A DNA stretch of 64,000 bases from Micrasema longulum. Lineage: Eukaryota; Arthropoda; Insecta; Trichoptera; Brachycentridae. The translations under genes and the position numbers were made by a program. The notes beneath the pieces are model-generated. The model made no database searches. It was given only the letters and a program-made list of their open reading frames with translations, and had not been told where the DNA came from. Within the stretch, counting starts at the first letter, position 1. Each line of letters starts with the position of its first letter. Positions 11,015-23,056 of the stretch are shown in pieces. The DNA lies in NCBI GenBank assembly GCA_022494885.1, contig JAGVSM010001639.1, positions 185,452 to 249,451 of the forward strand, given 5' to 3'.

Positions 11015-11890
11015 AACGGTCATTCCATTGGCCACGCTCCCAATACGTCACAATGTTTATTTGTTTCTGGTCATTGAAATTTGTTTTAAACATTATCACG
11101 ATATTTTTTTTAATTTAAATTATTTATTGCCAATTCTTGATTGAATTCCATTGTAATGATGTAATAACTTATATTTACATATAAGTTATTAATTTAAAAA
11201 ATACTTGGTACACTTCCACTTATTTATTTTGACCAATTAGCGCTTTTACCCTCTAATGGGCATCTTCAGACTGGAGAATATTATACAGTGTAAGGATAAT
11301 TTATGTAAAACTAAATATTATCTTAAGTGTAGGTACATTAAAGCCCCCTTAGTTGGACCCTGTTTATTGTAATAAAACAACAAATATTTTTCATATACTA
11401 GAATCTTCTCTAAAAGTACACCGTCAACACGTGTTTAAATAATTTGTCTCACTCTGTTCCATTTAAATATTGCGTTTTGTATATTTTTCAACTTATTTTT
11501 AAATGTACCTACACTTAAGATAATATTTAGTTTTATATGTATTATCCTTACACTGTATTATATTCACCAGTCTGAAGAATCCCATTTGAGGGTGAAAGCG
11601 CCAATTGGTCAAAATAAATAAGTGCAAGCGTACCAAGTATTTTTTTAAATTAATAACTTACATGTAAATATAAGTTATTACGTCATTGTCACTAACCTTG
11701 ACGTCACAACAACTTAAGCCAAACACGTCGCATTCTTCTCGCAACGAATTTTTTTTAAATTTATTTTTTACATTTAAGTATGAAAGCATTTCTCTACAAT
11801 ATCCATATTGATTTTGAAAATCCAATTAATTATTCTAAATCCATTTCATATATTTTTATCAGTATCCGTAGTATGTGATATTTCAATATT
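11015..11890. repeat. Older dispersed repeat, family C, interrupted copy
   Basis: The flanks CATTGGCCACGCTCCCAATA (about 11028) and TTTCTCTACAATATCC, then GTAGTATGTGATATTTC (about 11790-11885) match the reverse complement of the uninterrupted copy at 46690-46990. Here the two halves are separated by the long-TIR element at 11152-11690. Confidence 0.65.
11152..11690. mobile_element. 540-bp MITE with ~185-bp terminal inverted repeats
   Basis: The left arm (TAATAACTTATATTTACATA, ACTTGGTACACTTCCACTTA, CAGTGTAAGGATAAT, TATTATCTTAAGTGTAGGTA) is mirrored at 11505-11690. Only about 160 bp of unique DNA lies between the arms. There is no coding capacity. It sits inside the older repeat at 11015-11890. 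Confidence 0.85.
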
Positions 11891-12239
11891 ACACGAACAG
11901 TAGTAAAAACTGTTTATCTAGATAAGATAGTAATGGATTATTCTAGAATAATCTATTTACAATAATCCATCACCATTAACGTAAATTTAAAAATAGCAAT
12001 TTAGATTATCAGTGGCATTCATATTAGTTGTAGCCGATGGATTATTGTTCAAAACACAACCCATGGATCATAGATTTGCGTTCCCTACCTCGTAATCCAT
12101 CGAGTCCAACTGGCAGATTTAGCTTTTAACGAGCCATCCTTAACTTAAACAAGGCTATGGAGAGTAGATTTTGTGAAAGAGGAGACGGATGGCCAGAAAC
12201 GAGCAGGAGAAGAAGAACCATCATGCAGGAGTAAGCAGA

Positions 12240-12560
12240 GAACGCGCTTCATGCGTCTGTTCAGATATATATTCCTAGTTTCCCTCCAAAACTATATCTT
12301 GTCATATTATATTCTTCGCTTTAATCATAATAGTTCGCTTTTGACTTAACCGGACCTAAGATTTTGGTCTGATGCCAAGTCTTCTTGGCCGCCATTTTAT
12401 CTCTGTAACAGTTATATTATTATCGTTCATTCCACATGACTATCTTAGTGATCCTTTTCTAATAATATATTATCGATTGTTCCAACATATAATATAAGTT
12501 GTACCCGTCTCAGATGTGCACACTCGTCTGATTTAATCAGTCCTAGTATTTGTACACGAG
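12240..12560 (-). pseudogene. Very decayed RT-associated repeat
   Basis: Words such as GTCTTCTTGGCC, CCACATGACTATCTTAGTGA and CCCGTCTCAGATGTGCACAC parallel the better preserved RWCGHVERM-type fragment at 16960-17340. No frame survives. Confidence 0.35.
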
Positions 12561-12939
12561 ATCGTACTTAAACGCGTTCAGAATGCTTTCATAGTTTCTC
12601 TGCTGGCAGAATGATAATTCATATTTTACTTTCATAGATACGTCTCGGGACCAAAACATCATCGTGGGCTGCCAATATTTTTATAAAAATGATTAGGTAG
12701 TCCTGACATCCACTTCTAACAGTTCATTTTTGAACTACCGGACGCACAAAATTCGGCAGCCGACAGAAAAGCCCACGAGACTGTTTGTGGACAGTATTCA
12801 CGAAGTGGCGATTTTCACTGAATTATTTCATAATCCGTGGTCTGAATCTGAAGCAAAAGACTCATCGTTTCGCGTCCACTTAAACAATGCAGTGCCCTAC
12901 ACACCATAAGAAAATTATTATGGAAATAACTCACCAAAT

Positions 12940-13127
12940 AGGTGCAAAGGTTTTCACGGTCACTGTTATCAATATGTTTCTTTTTTGGTGATACCGTGTG
13001 TGTTGGATTTGTTCCGACGTTTCGGCTGAGACAACTCAGCTTACCCTGAAGATGGCTCTTGCAATGGTAGCCGAAACGTCGGAACAAATCCAACACACAC
13101 GGTATCACCCAAAAAAGAAACATATTA
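12940..13127. mobile_element. Inverted-repeat element, family B copy 2
   Basis: The arms GTGATACCGTGTGTGTTGGA ... CGACGTTTCGGC and GCCGAAACGTCG ... TCCAACACACACGGTATCAC are near-perfect inverted copies with a short central spacer. Same family as 5082-5434. Confidence 0.75.
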
Positions 13128-13329
13128 ATAACTAACCACTTCGATATGAAATTAATTTGTTAACAACAATCGGCGCACATAACGGTTTTTTAATAATATG
13201 CAATTTTTTTAATATTATTACACCTATGTTTAAGTTAGTAGAAAAAACTATCAAAATGAGCGTAAAACTGAACTGATGTATTAATATTATTTTAAACTTT
13301 ATTCCGATTTCAATTTTTTTTTATAGAAC

Positions 13330-13450
13330 TATACGAAAATCATCATCATTCCATTTCCGCTATCTAGTTGGAGCATATGGTGCCCACAAAGAGCCTACAT
13401 GCATCTCTATCGGCTGCCAGCTTCTGTGCGTTAATCTTCGGTAGTAGGTT
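13330..13450 (-). repeat. Dispersed repeat shared with 21480-21670
   Basis: Both copies carry CATCATCATTCC, GGTG(C/T)CCACAAAG or GGTGTCCACGAAG, CATCTCT(A/G)T(C/T)GGCTGCCAG and CTGTGCGT. Orientation is uncertain. Confidence 0.5.
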
Positions 13451-13459
13451 TTTGAATAC

Positions 13460-14100
13460 ATTTAATATAACGTGTAATAAAACTATTAACTTATAGTGAT
13501 TCTAAAAAATGTATTAATAAACAAACCTTTTTTGTGAATTCTATTTTTATCTCAAAAACGTATTATTTATGTTGTTATGCTATGCATTGCTGATCTTTAA
13601 TTTACATAATGCTAAATTGTTATGACGATGTTATATTTTATCGTTCTTTGTGCTAATTATATACGTAAAAAAATATTGTAACAACTTGATGTTGCATAAA
13701 ATTTGCTCTGCTATGGAACCTGTGTAATACAATTATTGTACTTTTTGATTGTTTGTGATTTTTATCAAGTAAAAATTTTAAAAATATATATAACTTTTTT
13801 TATAATATAACAGTTCGTTTATAATATTTAGATTTATTCAATGAATCTACCTATGGAATTATGAAATGTATTCCTTAATATAATTATGCTAACTAATTTT
13901 AGAACATGACCTTAGGTGTTAAATAAACTAATTAAGTACCCTAAAACAATTGTTTTAATGCACAGGTATTATAAAATTTAGGAACAAAAAAATTTAAACA
14001 ACACTTACTTTTGTCGTTAGTTATTCTTCTCAAAAATTTTCGGCACTAAAAAAATTGTAAATCAATTCACCAAAAAAATATTTAAATCACCAAATGTTTT
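13460..14100. other. AT-rich intergenic DNA
   Basis: Nothing recognised. Confidence 0.5.
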
Positions 14101-14139
14101 TTTTTTTAAATGGGTTTCGTTGTATCTTCGCTTTGTTAG

Positions 14140-14186
14140 TGAGCACTACGCGAGGGACGCGGGGCCTCGGGCAAACGTGGCGGAAG
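14140..14186 (+). CDS. Possible 47-bp internal micro-exon
   Basis: A pyrimidine-rich acceptor (TTCGTTGTATCTTCGCTTTGTTAG, ending at 14139) is followed by 47 bp of GC-rich sequence and then a GTATGT donor at 14187. The one open frame reads EHYARDAGPRANVAE with split codons at both ends. Good splice signals and abrupt GC enrichment favour an exon; no partners were found and I recognise no family. GC-richness continues to about 14420, so a promoter region is the rival explanation. Confidence 0.2.
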
Positions 14187-14254
14187 GTATGTATTGCTGT
14201 GACATTGACCTCGCCGGATCCCAACGTCGAAGTAAGCGCGAAACCCGCTCGGCT

Positions 14255-14268
14255 GCGCTTTATATAGC
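14255..14268 (-). promoter_or_regulatory. Possible core promoter with TATA box, minus strand
   Basis: The minus strand reads GGCTATATAAAGCGC within a 300-bp GC-rich island. The spacing to the GC-rich downstream DNA (14110-14240) would suit a start site near 14225-14235. No first coding exon can be confirmed. Confidence 0.2.
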
Positions 14269-14409
14269 CTTGAATCCAACACACTATCAGGTCCGCTGTC
14301 TGCTGCAACTTGAGCGCATCTCATTATTTTTCTGTCGGGAAGAATTATCCCAGCCAGGTTTAACTCTTAAAAGCCTGCGCTAAAATCCCCCCAGAAACGG
14401 TTCCGTGAC

Positions 14410-15295
14410 GTTGCGTTATAGGCACCGAGAAAAATATGAGATCTTTTTAAATACAGGTATTTAAAAACAAAAAGTTAATACCCATTTATAGGGGTTATTA
14501 ATATATTTTCCATGATTTTTAATAATAAAAGTGGTTTATCACGACTTGTGTTCTGTGTAGATCGATGTGATATAAAAGTCACGGAAGGGTTGACAGAGAG
14601 AGACGCCTTTTCTTATTTATTTTTTTAAAAACCATTTCGATATCAACCATATTTTAATTACCTTTGTCCAAATACTAATATTAGAGTTGATCTACTAAAC
14701 CTTAGTATTGATACAACCCTTAGTGACTTAGTGTGTATCAATATTATATAATATCGTCGCCTTTTAGGAAAAAAGTCGCTAACCCTAAAAATGACAGTTT
14801 TGAGTGCGTGCGAACATCACCAAGATAACTCACCTAAAAAAAAGTTGGGTAAATCTGAATTATTTGTTTTTTACTACATTTATTTATTTACTTAAAGGCG
14901 GTTTATTATACATGACTTCATATTATTATGTTACTAATAAAATATTTTTATAAAACATTAAAAAAAAATTTCTTTGTATAAAAAATAATTTTTAACCATG
15001 GCATTATAATAATAATAATTGTCTAATATTTCTTTCCTTTCACCAACTCTTATAGATTTGCATTATCCGGATTACAAACAAACGAATATACTTAACCAAA
15101 TTTTAGATACCTTGCCTCATTAGAACCTTCTAGAATTTTTTTAATGTATCAGAAGAAAGAAGTTACCGATGGAATTTGTGAAAAAAACATGAATGAATTA
15201 TGTTGTGTACATAAAACCTCCAAAACACAAAAATCTGATTTTCCCTTGGTCTCCAAACTTTCAAAATGTTATTTCTCAAAATTAAGTTTTCTGGG
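14410..15295. other. AT-rich intergenic DNA
   Basis: Nothing recognised. Confidence 0.45.
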
Positions 15296-15300
15296 TTAGT

Positions 15301-15383
15301 GACTTGCCTGGACGGCGACGATATGTTGCTTCAGCCAATGGAAGGTGATAAGTTCCGTAAATGCCTCGACCAATTCGTCTAGC
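15301..15383 (+). CDS. Possible terminal exon of unknown gene
   Basis: After an acceptor-like TTTTCTGGGTTAG, one frame reads TCLDGDDMLLQPMEGD, KFRKCLDQFV and a TAG stop. The frame is acidic and amphipathic with balanced codons, unlike the surrounding AT-rich DNA. No upstream exon was found and I do not recognise the protein. It could be a transposon scrap. Confidence 0.2.
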
Positions 15384-15389
15384 AAGGTT

Positions 15390-16060
15390 TGTAGGTAGGA
15401 ACTCAACCAGCTCACGTCTGTTTGTTTAGTGGGCAGATAGTGTTTGTGTACAATCTACTTCCATTATCCGTAAGGACAATTAGTACGTTCTCACAATATG
15501 AAATTGCTATTAAGAAATGGATAGTGGAGGTGGGTTGCACACGGATCGATGAGTGGATCAAGCCAAATAGGTAAAATGTGTGTACTATTTATGAAATTTG
15601 TTCTATCGGTCTATATAAATTGGTTATGTTTTTTATGATTATTTTAGTTTTTTACTGTTTATTATATTAATGATAATTAGGTTAATTGGATTAATAACGT
15701 TTTTTTGTTGTTATTATTATGTTAACTTTGTTAAATAGCTAATCTTAGGCATGTTTCGCATTTTGTAAAACGTTTCCCTCGGCACGGGACACCCCAGTGA
15801 GGTAACATTATTCTGTATACAAAAAATAATACAAACAATGTAAAAGTATAAATAAATATATAAAACGGATGACAGCACATTCAAAACATTTAATTGTTAA
15901 TGGCTCAATGGGGAAACTGAGTTGAAGTTTTGTATTTTTGCCTAGTTGCGTTGACCTTTGCATTGATAAAGACATTATTGCTTAGTCTTTAGTAGTAGCG
16001 CATTTTTTATTAATTTAAAAAAAAAACATTTGAATATTTCAATTCTGGTGGCCACATTCA
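15390..16060. other. AT-rich intergenic DNA
   Basis: No gene or clear repeat recognised. Confidence 0.45.
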
Positions 16061-16061
16061 A

Positions 16062-16172
16062 CGAGTTGTAAATAACTCACTATTAGAAAATTGGAATCAA
16101 ATTGTGGTAGAGCTGGGTGCGACCCTCGGATCTTTGATCCGCGAGTCTACGATATTAGCCACAGGACCACAA
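16062..16172 (-). mobile_element. tRNA-derived SINE, family A
   Basis: On the minus strand: TGTGGTCCTGTGGCTAATAT, GATCCGAGGGTCGCACCCAG, then the shared body AACTCGTTG...GGCCACC. A diverged copy. Confidence 0.6.
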
Positions 16173-16959
16173 GCAAATTCATAATGATTTGAATGACTTT
16201 CTGTTATTTTCTTTTAATTTGTGTTTTTTTGTAACTTTGCTCCAATTTTGGAGGTATCCGAAAAAAGGGGATCCAGGTAAAACTGGATGATGGAAAATAG
16301 TTTGAAATTTATAAATTTGAAAAATTTACTTTGAATTTTTTCAATTTTATTGCATAGTGATAATCGAATCGAAGAATTATATTCTAACTGACTCTAATTC
16401 ACCATTGAGAAGAGTTTTGATTGATAATATCGATTATTTATTATATATGTATTCTCATACCCTTCTTTGATATACTATATAATCCACATGACCGACAAAA
16501 GAAAGTGTTTCATCAATCATAACTCCTAGGTCCTTTATCTCTTTGACAACACCAAGCATAACATTATTGGGTGAACATGAAAAGATTATAGGTTTTTGTT
16601 GAACGATGGAATCTAATAATTTGACACGTATGTTTTATATACACGCCCAGTGAACGTTTTTAAAGACAACACGCATAGAACGTAATATGGGTAAAAGAAA
16701 GAATAAAAAATACATGATAGTATATAGTAAACTAGGCGGGAATGGAAACGGGGTATGTTGAATTTAATTCAGTGACCGCGTGAAAAAAGACCTAGTGGGC
16801 ACATTATATTTCCCTATTGTGGCACCACGTGTAGCCTTAAATTTGCAAGAAGATACACAACTACTACCATCACGCCATTTCCTCGTGAGGGTAGGCAAAG
16901 AGGATGAACCGCAACACAAGTCTATTTTTACAAAAAGTCCTAGCTTCTTCCACATTCAC

Positions 16960-17340
16960 CGATCTAGTCAGACGTCATACATGCCCTTCGGTTGTGTCTG
17001 ATCTTGATATGACCAGACTCAAGATTTGATTTATCCGATTAGGCCAAGTTTTTCTTGGTCATCCTCGTCCTAAGTTACCATTCATTTTTATCATCCTTTC
17101 GCGACACATTCGTTCTACATGACCACACCATCTCAGTGTCCCATTCTTAATCCTTTCAACTATACCTGTCTCATATTTGCACTCTCGCCTGAATTCGTAG
17201 TTCGTAACCCAGTCATGCATTGATTTCCCCCACTTTAACTCTGCTTTCATCATTCTTCTGCCAGTTCCATGTTTCGCTTCCATTCGTAAGTGTTGAGACT
17301 AAAATTCGTTGTCCACTGCCAGTCAAGCTTCGATTGACAT
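16960..17340 (-). pseudogene. Non-LTR retrotransposon 3' fragment (RWCGHVERM motif)
   Basis: A 74-codon minus-strand frame at 17059-17283 reads KWGKSMHDWVTNYEFRR, ERIKNGTLRWCGHVERM. The KRI..GxLRWxGHVxRM signature marks the C-terminal region of a common insect non-LTR RT lineage; the decayed continuation RKTWPNRI lies below 17059. It is a relic with no catalytic domain. Confidence 0.65.
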
Positions 17341-17344
17341 ATTT

Positions 17345-17985
17345 TTATTAGCGAGTAAGCAATTATTGTAAGAAGAAATTGCTTTAACTATTACACAAAG
17401 TAATCGCTTAGTTAAATAACTCTATTCGAGTGTATAGAGAGCCCCTTACACCTAACTGATTTAATTTAAGAAGACGTAATTAATGACAACCTATTAAACG
17501 CTTTGCTAAATTAAGTATACATAGCGTCCACCTGCACCTTATCAGATATTGTAAGATAAAGTTTTCATAAAGATATAGATTTGTCGGAGTGAATCTATTT
17601 ATAATAAAACCGTGTTGTTTTTCGTGATATGATTTAATGAATCTTCTTCATTACGGCGTTTTTTCTTATATTTACATATCAATTAATCGAAATCAATTGA
17701 TCTCCCCCAAAAAAATTAACCATCGTGCTTGAAAACGTTTTTCTCTGTATATTTGTAGCTAAAGTGTCTGCCAGAAACCAATTAATTGTAAGTGATGGGA
17801 TATTCGAGATTCTACTACGTCACATTGGATCATTTAGTTCCTAATTATATGCATCATTTGCCCATTTAGCTATGCCAACATTGGCACTATGGGAACGATA
17901 GTAATCAAAATCTTTTCAGATCCCAAGTGGAGCTGAATGTTCCGAGAAAAGAATTATATTTTATATTAACTATCTCATAAAGAGA
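17345..17985. other. Intergenic, no gene recognised
   Basis: AT-rich sequence, nothing recognised. Confidence 0.45.
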
Positions 17986-17989
17986 GAGG

Positions 17990-18125
17990 TTGTGTTTCCG
18001 TGGTAGTGTAGTAGACTCCGGTTCAGAAAGTCCGAGGTTCGAATCCCGCTCTACTTTTTATGTTTTAACTCAAATTAACGAATAACTGAAAATGACCGGT
18101 AAATTTAAATATTTGGGTTGATAAT
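17990..18125 (+). mobile_element. tRNA-derived SINE, family A
   Basis: The tRNA-like head TTTCCGTGGTAGTGTAGTAG and GAGGTTCGAATCCCGCTCTA is followed by the family body (ACGAATAACTGAAAATG ... ATATTTGGGT). Confidence 0.7.
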
Positions 18126-18129
18126 AAGT

Positions 18130-19195
18130 TTAGTTTTTAGTTTGGTATATTCTTTACGTTGTATTTATTGGATCACTTATAGACGTCAATAAATAACAAT
18201 TATATAATACAATTCCACAGTTAGTAAATGAAACTCAACAAACGAATAAATCCAAATCAACAACAGAATTAAAATTAATAAACACGAATCTAATGCCAAG
18301 CTGTCATGTCCTGCAAAAAATTTTCGACTCTATGGTATCTTTTTCCAAACAGCCTGTGCCTGACAAAATATTTTAAAAATTGTTGACATACTGAATTTCA
18401 AGAAGTACCTGGTTGTAGATGCAGTAGTGTGCAATTCGAGGGAAAAGAATTATTAATTTTTGGCATTCTAGTATTTTATTTTGTTTATTTATTTATTTTT
18501 TACATATTTACTACAGCAATTTACAAGTAATTATTTATACAACAAATTAATTAAGTAGTAAAAGTAAACATATATATTTTTTTTTCTGTTGGTTCATCTA
18601 CACTGCCTAACTAGGGATAGATTCCCCGTTCTAAGGCAGTAAATTATGTATTTTATGATAATATTCAAAAGTAATTACAGATTTATCATTATGTTTGCTT
18701 TTTCAGTCTTAAAAGTAAACAATAAATTTCCAGAGAAAACATAAATAATACCAAAATCCCTATATCCTATGTCCTAAGTCATGACTAGTAGTGGGCACAA
18801 CTAGCATATCTTTATTTATCATGTTTAATCTATGGAAATATTGGAAATCTATGTTCCTCTTAAAAACATCGATATTTTTGTGTATATAGATCAAGTTTCC
18901 ATAATTATATTGACTGTAAATATATGTATATTGATTTCTTTAAACTTATCTTTAAGTAATATTCATGTTTTATGGTAAAAAAGACATAATATTATTATAG
19001 CCTTTAACCTGTCATTGGCTGGTGTAACATTCACAATTCTATCAACACATATTTAAACATACGTACTGCTTCAATTATTCTTGCATCCGTTGATTATTGT
19101 TAAGTAAAAGAACTTAAAACTTATGGTCGATATTCATCTCAATTATTTCACACATAACTGGATAGTGTTATGACATCTGGTTCAGAACACGAAGC
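18130..19195. other. Intergenic with small repeat scraps
   Basis: A retroposon 3' scrap near 18590-18650 (GCCTAACTAGGGATAG...CTAAGGCAG) resembles 32350-32400. A short piece of the high-copy family (ACCTGTCATTGGCTGGTGTA) lies near 19007. No gene seen. Confidence 0.45.
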
Positions 19196-19204
19196 TTTTA
19201 TTTT

Positions 19205-19325
19205 ATGCTGTTGTATGCTGATGATGCAGTTCTGTTAGCAAGCAGCAACGAGGATTTGCAAAAAATAGTCTCTAGAATATGTCCATATACATTTTATTTT
19301 CTCATACTGAACAGTTTGGGTAGAT
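19205..19325 (+). pseudogene. Reverse transcriptase catalytic-motif fragment (YADD)
   Basis: One frame reads LLYADDAVLLASSNEDLQKI, VSRI and then decays to a stop. YADD is the RT active-site motif and AVLLASS the usual following strand. Only about 30 codons are preserved. Confidence 0.6.
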
Positions 19326-19592
19326 AGGAAGAAATTGCCTTAAGGCAATATGAATATAAAATGTGTATGTATAAAAAGCGTAAAATAAACCAATAAATAA
19401 AAATCGGACGTGCGGAATACAAATAATATGATAAATAATTTAGAAAAACGGAAAAGTTACCGACACAAAAATTTCATTCTGATACTCTTTCTCAAAATAA
19501 AAAAACAAATTGGTTCAATTTTGGGGTGTGAAAATCAAGAATATGAGACATCGATTTTGTCGATTTTTGGTAAAACATATGAGAGTCGTGCA

Positions 19593-20808
19593 GTTCTGTT
19601 ATTGGGCTATGTATAGCGTGTGAGCTCGCCAATATATGACAGTAAAAATTTTATTGTCTTTGAATTTCCTAGAGTTTTAACCATCGAAAAAAAAGAAGAT
19701 TGCAAATAAAATCAACAGACAATGGAAATTTGACGTGTATTATTTTAATAGATTGTTTATAACAGAAAAATACATGGAGAAATATGCATTTTTATTTTTT
19801 GTAATAAAAACAGTCTAGTAAATTCGAATAAATAAAAATACGCTTTATATTAACAATATTAATTAAAATGCAAAAAATAACATTGAATACTTAAAAAATA
19901 AATATTACTGAGTGTTACAAACATAATTTAAAAAACGGATAGCGATTAAAAGTAAAAAACTATCTTTAGTTTAATTCTTATAGCGATAAATACATAAACA
20001 TTATAAAACAGGAGTTATACAAATACAAAAATAATATTGTAACTAGGCGGCTACCTACACGGTTAAATTTCGAAACACCACGCAATTTCTTATCTCGGCT
20101 ACGCGCTATTTAAAATGAAAAAAATATTTAAATTAATAATTTCATCACGTCATGAAGTCGCCCCTGAGTAGCGCCTGCTAACGTCAATCAACAAAAACAT
20201 CCTCGTTTTAATTACAATATTTCGGCTACGCCATAAATCTCTTTTTTTTAAATAATTTCTCACGTCACAAAGTCGCCCCTGGGTAGCGCCTGCTAACGTC
20301 AATCAACAAAAACATCCTCGTTTTAATTACAATATTTCGGCTACGCCATGAATCTCTTTTTTTTAAATAATTTCTCACGTCACAAAGTCGCCCCTGGGTA
20401 GCGCCTGCTAACGTCAATCAACAAAAACATCCTCGTTTTTATAACAGTATTTCGGCCACGCCATGAATTTCTTATAAAAAATGTCAAAACGTCACAAAGC
20501 CACTCTCTGAGTGTCGCTACTGACATCATTTACAAAACATAATTATTTGTGCTTTTTTCAGGTACGCAACATTTTTTTTAAATACACCTACCTAACCGAT
20601 AAAATACTATTAGTAATTAAACCAAGGTGTGCTTTAAAGTTCCGTATGGCTAAATAATATTATTTATTATTAGAATATTATTGACATGTAGTTCAAGCAT
20701 TGCTGCATTCACGTTGCTTTACTTCTGAGAGCTCAACTGCTATGTTTTTCTATGGTTATGTTAATGTCATATGTCATGTATTGGCGAGCTCACAGGCTAT
20801 ACTTACGC
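19593..20808. mobile_element. 1.2-kb TIR element with internal 115-bp tandem repeats
   Basis: The left end GTATAGCGTGTGAGCTCGCC (about 19610) and the right end, inverted (GTATAGCCTGTGAGCTCGCC, about 20783-20802), match. The flanking words also pair (TGTTATTGGGC against AATAACAGGGC). The interior is AT-rich and carries the tandem array at 20093-20530. No transposase frame is visible. Confidence 0.6.
20093..20530 (+). repeat. Tandem repeat, ~115-bp unit, about 3.7 copies
   Basis: The anchor AGTCGCCCCTG recurs at 20156, 20271 and 20386, giving a constant 115-bp period. A fourth, diverged unit follows (AAGCCACTCTCTGAG). Units contain TAGCGCCTGCTAACGTCAAT and TTTCGGCTACGCCATGAATC. Confidence 0.9.
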
Positions 20809-20814
20809 CCTGTT

Positions 20815-21475
20815 ATTCGCACAATATCGGGAAGACATCTGCGAGAGAGTGACAGACAAAATATGTTCAAATACCTATTCGTCGAATATCTCCGGCACCG
20901 CAAATCATCTTAATGCGGAAATGTAAGATGAATTTTAATTTTTCGCATGAATAATTTATCACAAACTGAAAAGTTGATTTTGGTTCTAATCTCGTTGAAC
21001 CGAGTTCTATGTATCATCAGATTTCGGATATCCCACACTCCAAGGTGGATCACGACTTCAACTCTTATACAAGAACTATAAGGACAAATTATTGTTACTT
21101 TATTTTATTTATTTAATCGAATTGGCATTTTTAAGAATATAAAATCCCTGTTCAACAAAATTTTATGATTTTGACAAATTTTTAATTTTACGATACGCCC
21201 AAGGGGCATTTACAAAACAATACAGGTAAGTTAAAACATAGTTATAATGTAAAAAATAATAGTAAAAATAAAATGAATGCGATTTTATTTTTTTTTAAGA
21301 TATAATAACTAAAAATAGCATGCTGCAATGCAAAATCAAAAGATAAACTAAGCGTAATTAAAAATATAGATATGATGCAACATCAATAGTGAGGTACAAA
21401 AATAAGCATTAAAATAAAAAAATGTAGATGTTTAAAAAATATATATATTAACAAATTAACATTAAAAATAAGTAA
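20815..21475. other. AT-rich intergenic DNA
   Basis: Nothing recognised. Confidence 0.45.
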
Positions 21476-21479
21476 TAAA

Positions 21480-21670
21480 CATTCATCATCATTCCTTGTC
21501 CGCTCCCTAGGAGGAGCAAGTGGTGTCCACGAAGATCCTCCAGGCATCTCTGTTGGCTGCCAGCTCCTGTGCGTCCTCCCAAGTCAGGTTCGCGTCCCAT
21601 AGTTCTGACACGAACTGCCAACGAACAGTCGGCAGTGGACGTCCAGGACGTCGAGAATCTGATGCCTTGT
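21480..21670 (-). repeat. Dispersed repeat shared with 13330-13450
   Basis: GC-richer block containing TCATCATCATTCCTTGTCC, GGCATCTCTGTTGGCTGCCA and GTCGGCAGTGGACGTCC. The open frame on the minus strand (21448-21681) has no recognisable protein motif. Confidence 0.5.
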
Positions 21671-21679
21671 AAAATAGGC

Positions 21680-22925
21680 AAGCAAAATCCCTTATTTAAT
21701 TCATCAAATTTAAAAAATTAAAAAAACAATAAATTCAAGTAGGTGTAAAAGCAAGTAATGTATGGTACACGTATCAAAAATATTATAAACTTTTCCGTAT
21801 CCGTTCCCAGTGGTGCATAGGGTACTGCATTGGTGATCCAATGAGGAAGTTCGGTGGTTTTAAAAAAAATGTTAATAGAACATCAAAGTAAGTCGAAAAG
21901 ATTTTTTTTATGTAACGTATTGTGATGTAATTTTTTTATTACTTCGCCCCCAACGTCACAATATGTCATCGGTTAGTTGTGCTGACATTTAAAAATAGAA
22001 CCCCATCGCTGTCAAAATACACCAAACGTTGAAAAGATACTTACCGGAAACCGGAAACCGGAAATCTCAATCACCACAGATAATAACGCTATAATTTTCT
22101 ATTTCTTCATATAATTTGTTTATTTCTTTATGTATAAATTATAAATTTGTGGATTTATTGCCAAATTCCAACTTCTTCCAACCAACTGATAAAATGAAAG
22201 TGTTATTACGATTATCTAAGCCTTCATATTGATCCAAAAAACGTATTATTTATAAAGTAATATTGGGGCATTATTTTTATTTTTCATTATTATCTGGCTA
22301 AATACTAGCCACTTTATGCTTATGTTTAATTATTTTTAATTTTACTTTGTTATATTTATATTTAGAACATAAGATTTTCTCACTTTAATAGTTATCTTTT
22401 ATTTGTCATCTTAGATATATTATGTTTCTTTTTTACTTTTTTGCAGTTTTTTTAAAAAATATTTCATTTCAACCAATTTGTTTAGTTTTAATTATTCAGT
22501 TGAATTATATACTTATATTTCATATTATATATTACATTATGAATGGTTCACTGCTGCAATTATTTCTGTAAAACTTTTTATTGTAAAAGGTTCTTTGATC
22601 CGTTGATATATATCAATAAATAATTGATTAGAGAATCTGTGACATTTTAAAGTAACTAGTTCATTTTTATGAATTTTTTTATACATTTCCGAGAAACATC
22701 ACCGTACAATTGTTTGCTCTGATTTTTACTTATATACAATCTCCGGTAGCACTGGACATCCTTATTGCAACGTATCTTGATATTTTTTACACGGAAGGTA
22801 AAGTGATCAGTCTTACGCTACAAGTGTCAATCAAATTTTGCACTACTCTGCGAGGCGGACTAGCTACTAGCTACCCTTTTCAGGTCCTGGTCCCATTTTT
22901 ATCGTCCTATTAATGTCCTCGTTTA
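21680..22925. other. AT-rich intergenic DNA
   Basis: A short GGAAACC triplication lies at about 22046-22066. The word GAAGTTCGGTGGTTTTAA near 21847 is shared with 49511. Otherwise nothing recognised. Confidence 0.4.
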
Positions 22926-22927
22926 AT

Positions 22928-23056
22928 TTCTGTTTTAGAAGCAGTTTATACACCATTTGACGTTTAATCATCAGTGTGGCCATTACACGGAGCAAAGTGT
23001 CGTGGCATTAGAAAAATAAAAATCTTCAAATCAATCACTCTCTAGGGTAGAGAAGA
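22928..23056 (+). mobile_element. Uninterrupted right arm of the 1.5-2.1 kb MITE family
   Basis: It contains CATTTGACGTTTAATCATCA, GAAGCAGTTTATACACC and runs straight into CACTCTCTAGGGTAGAGAAG, the point where the 1558-2072 copy is split by a SINE. Confidence 0.65.
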
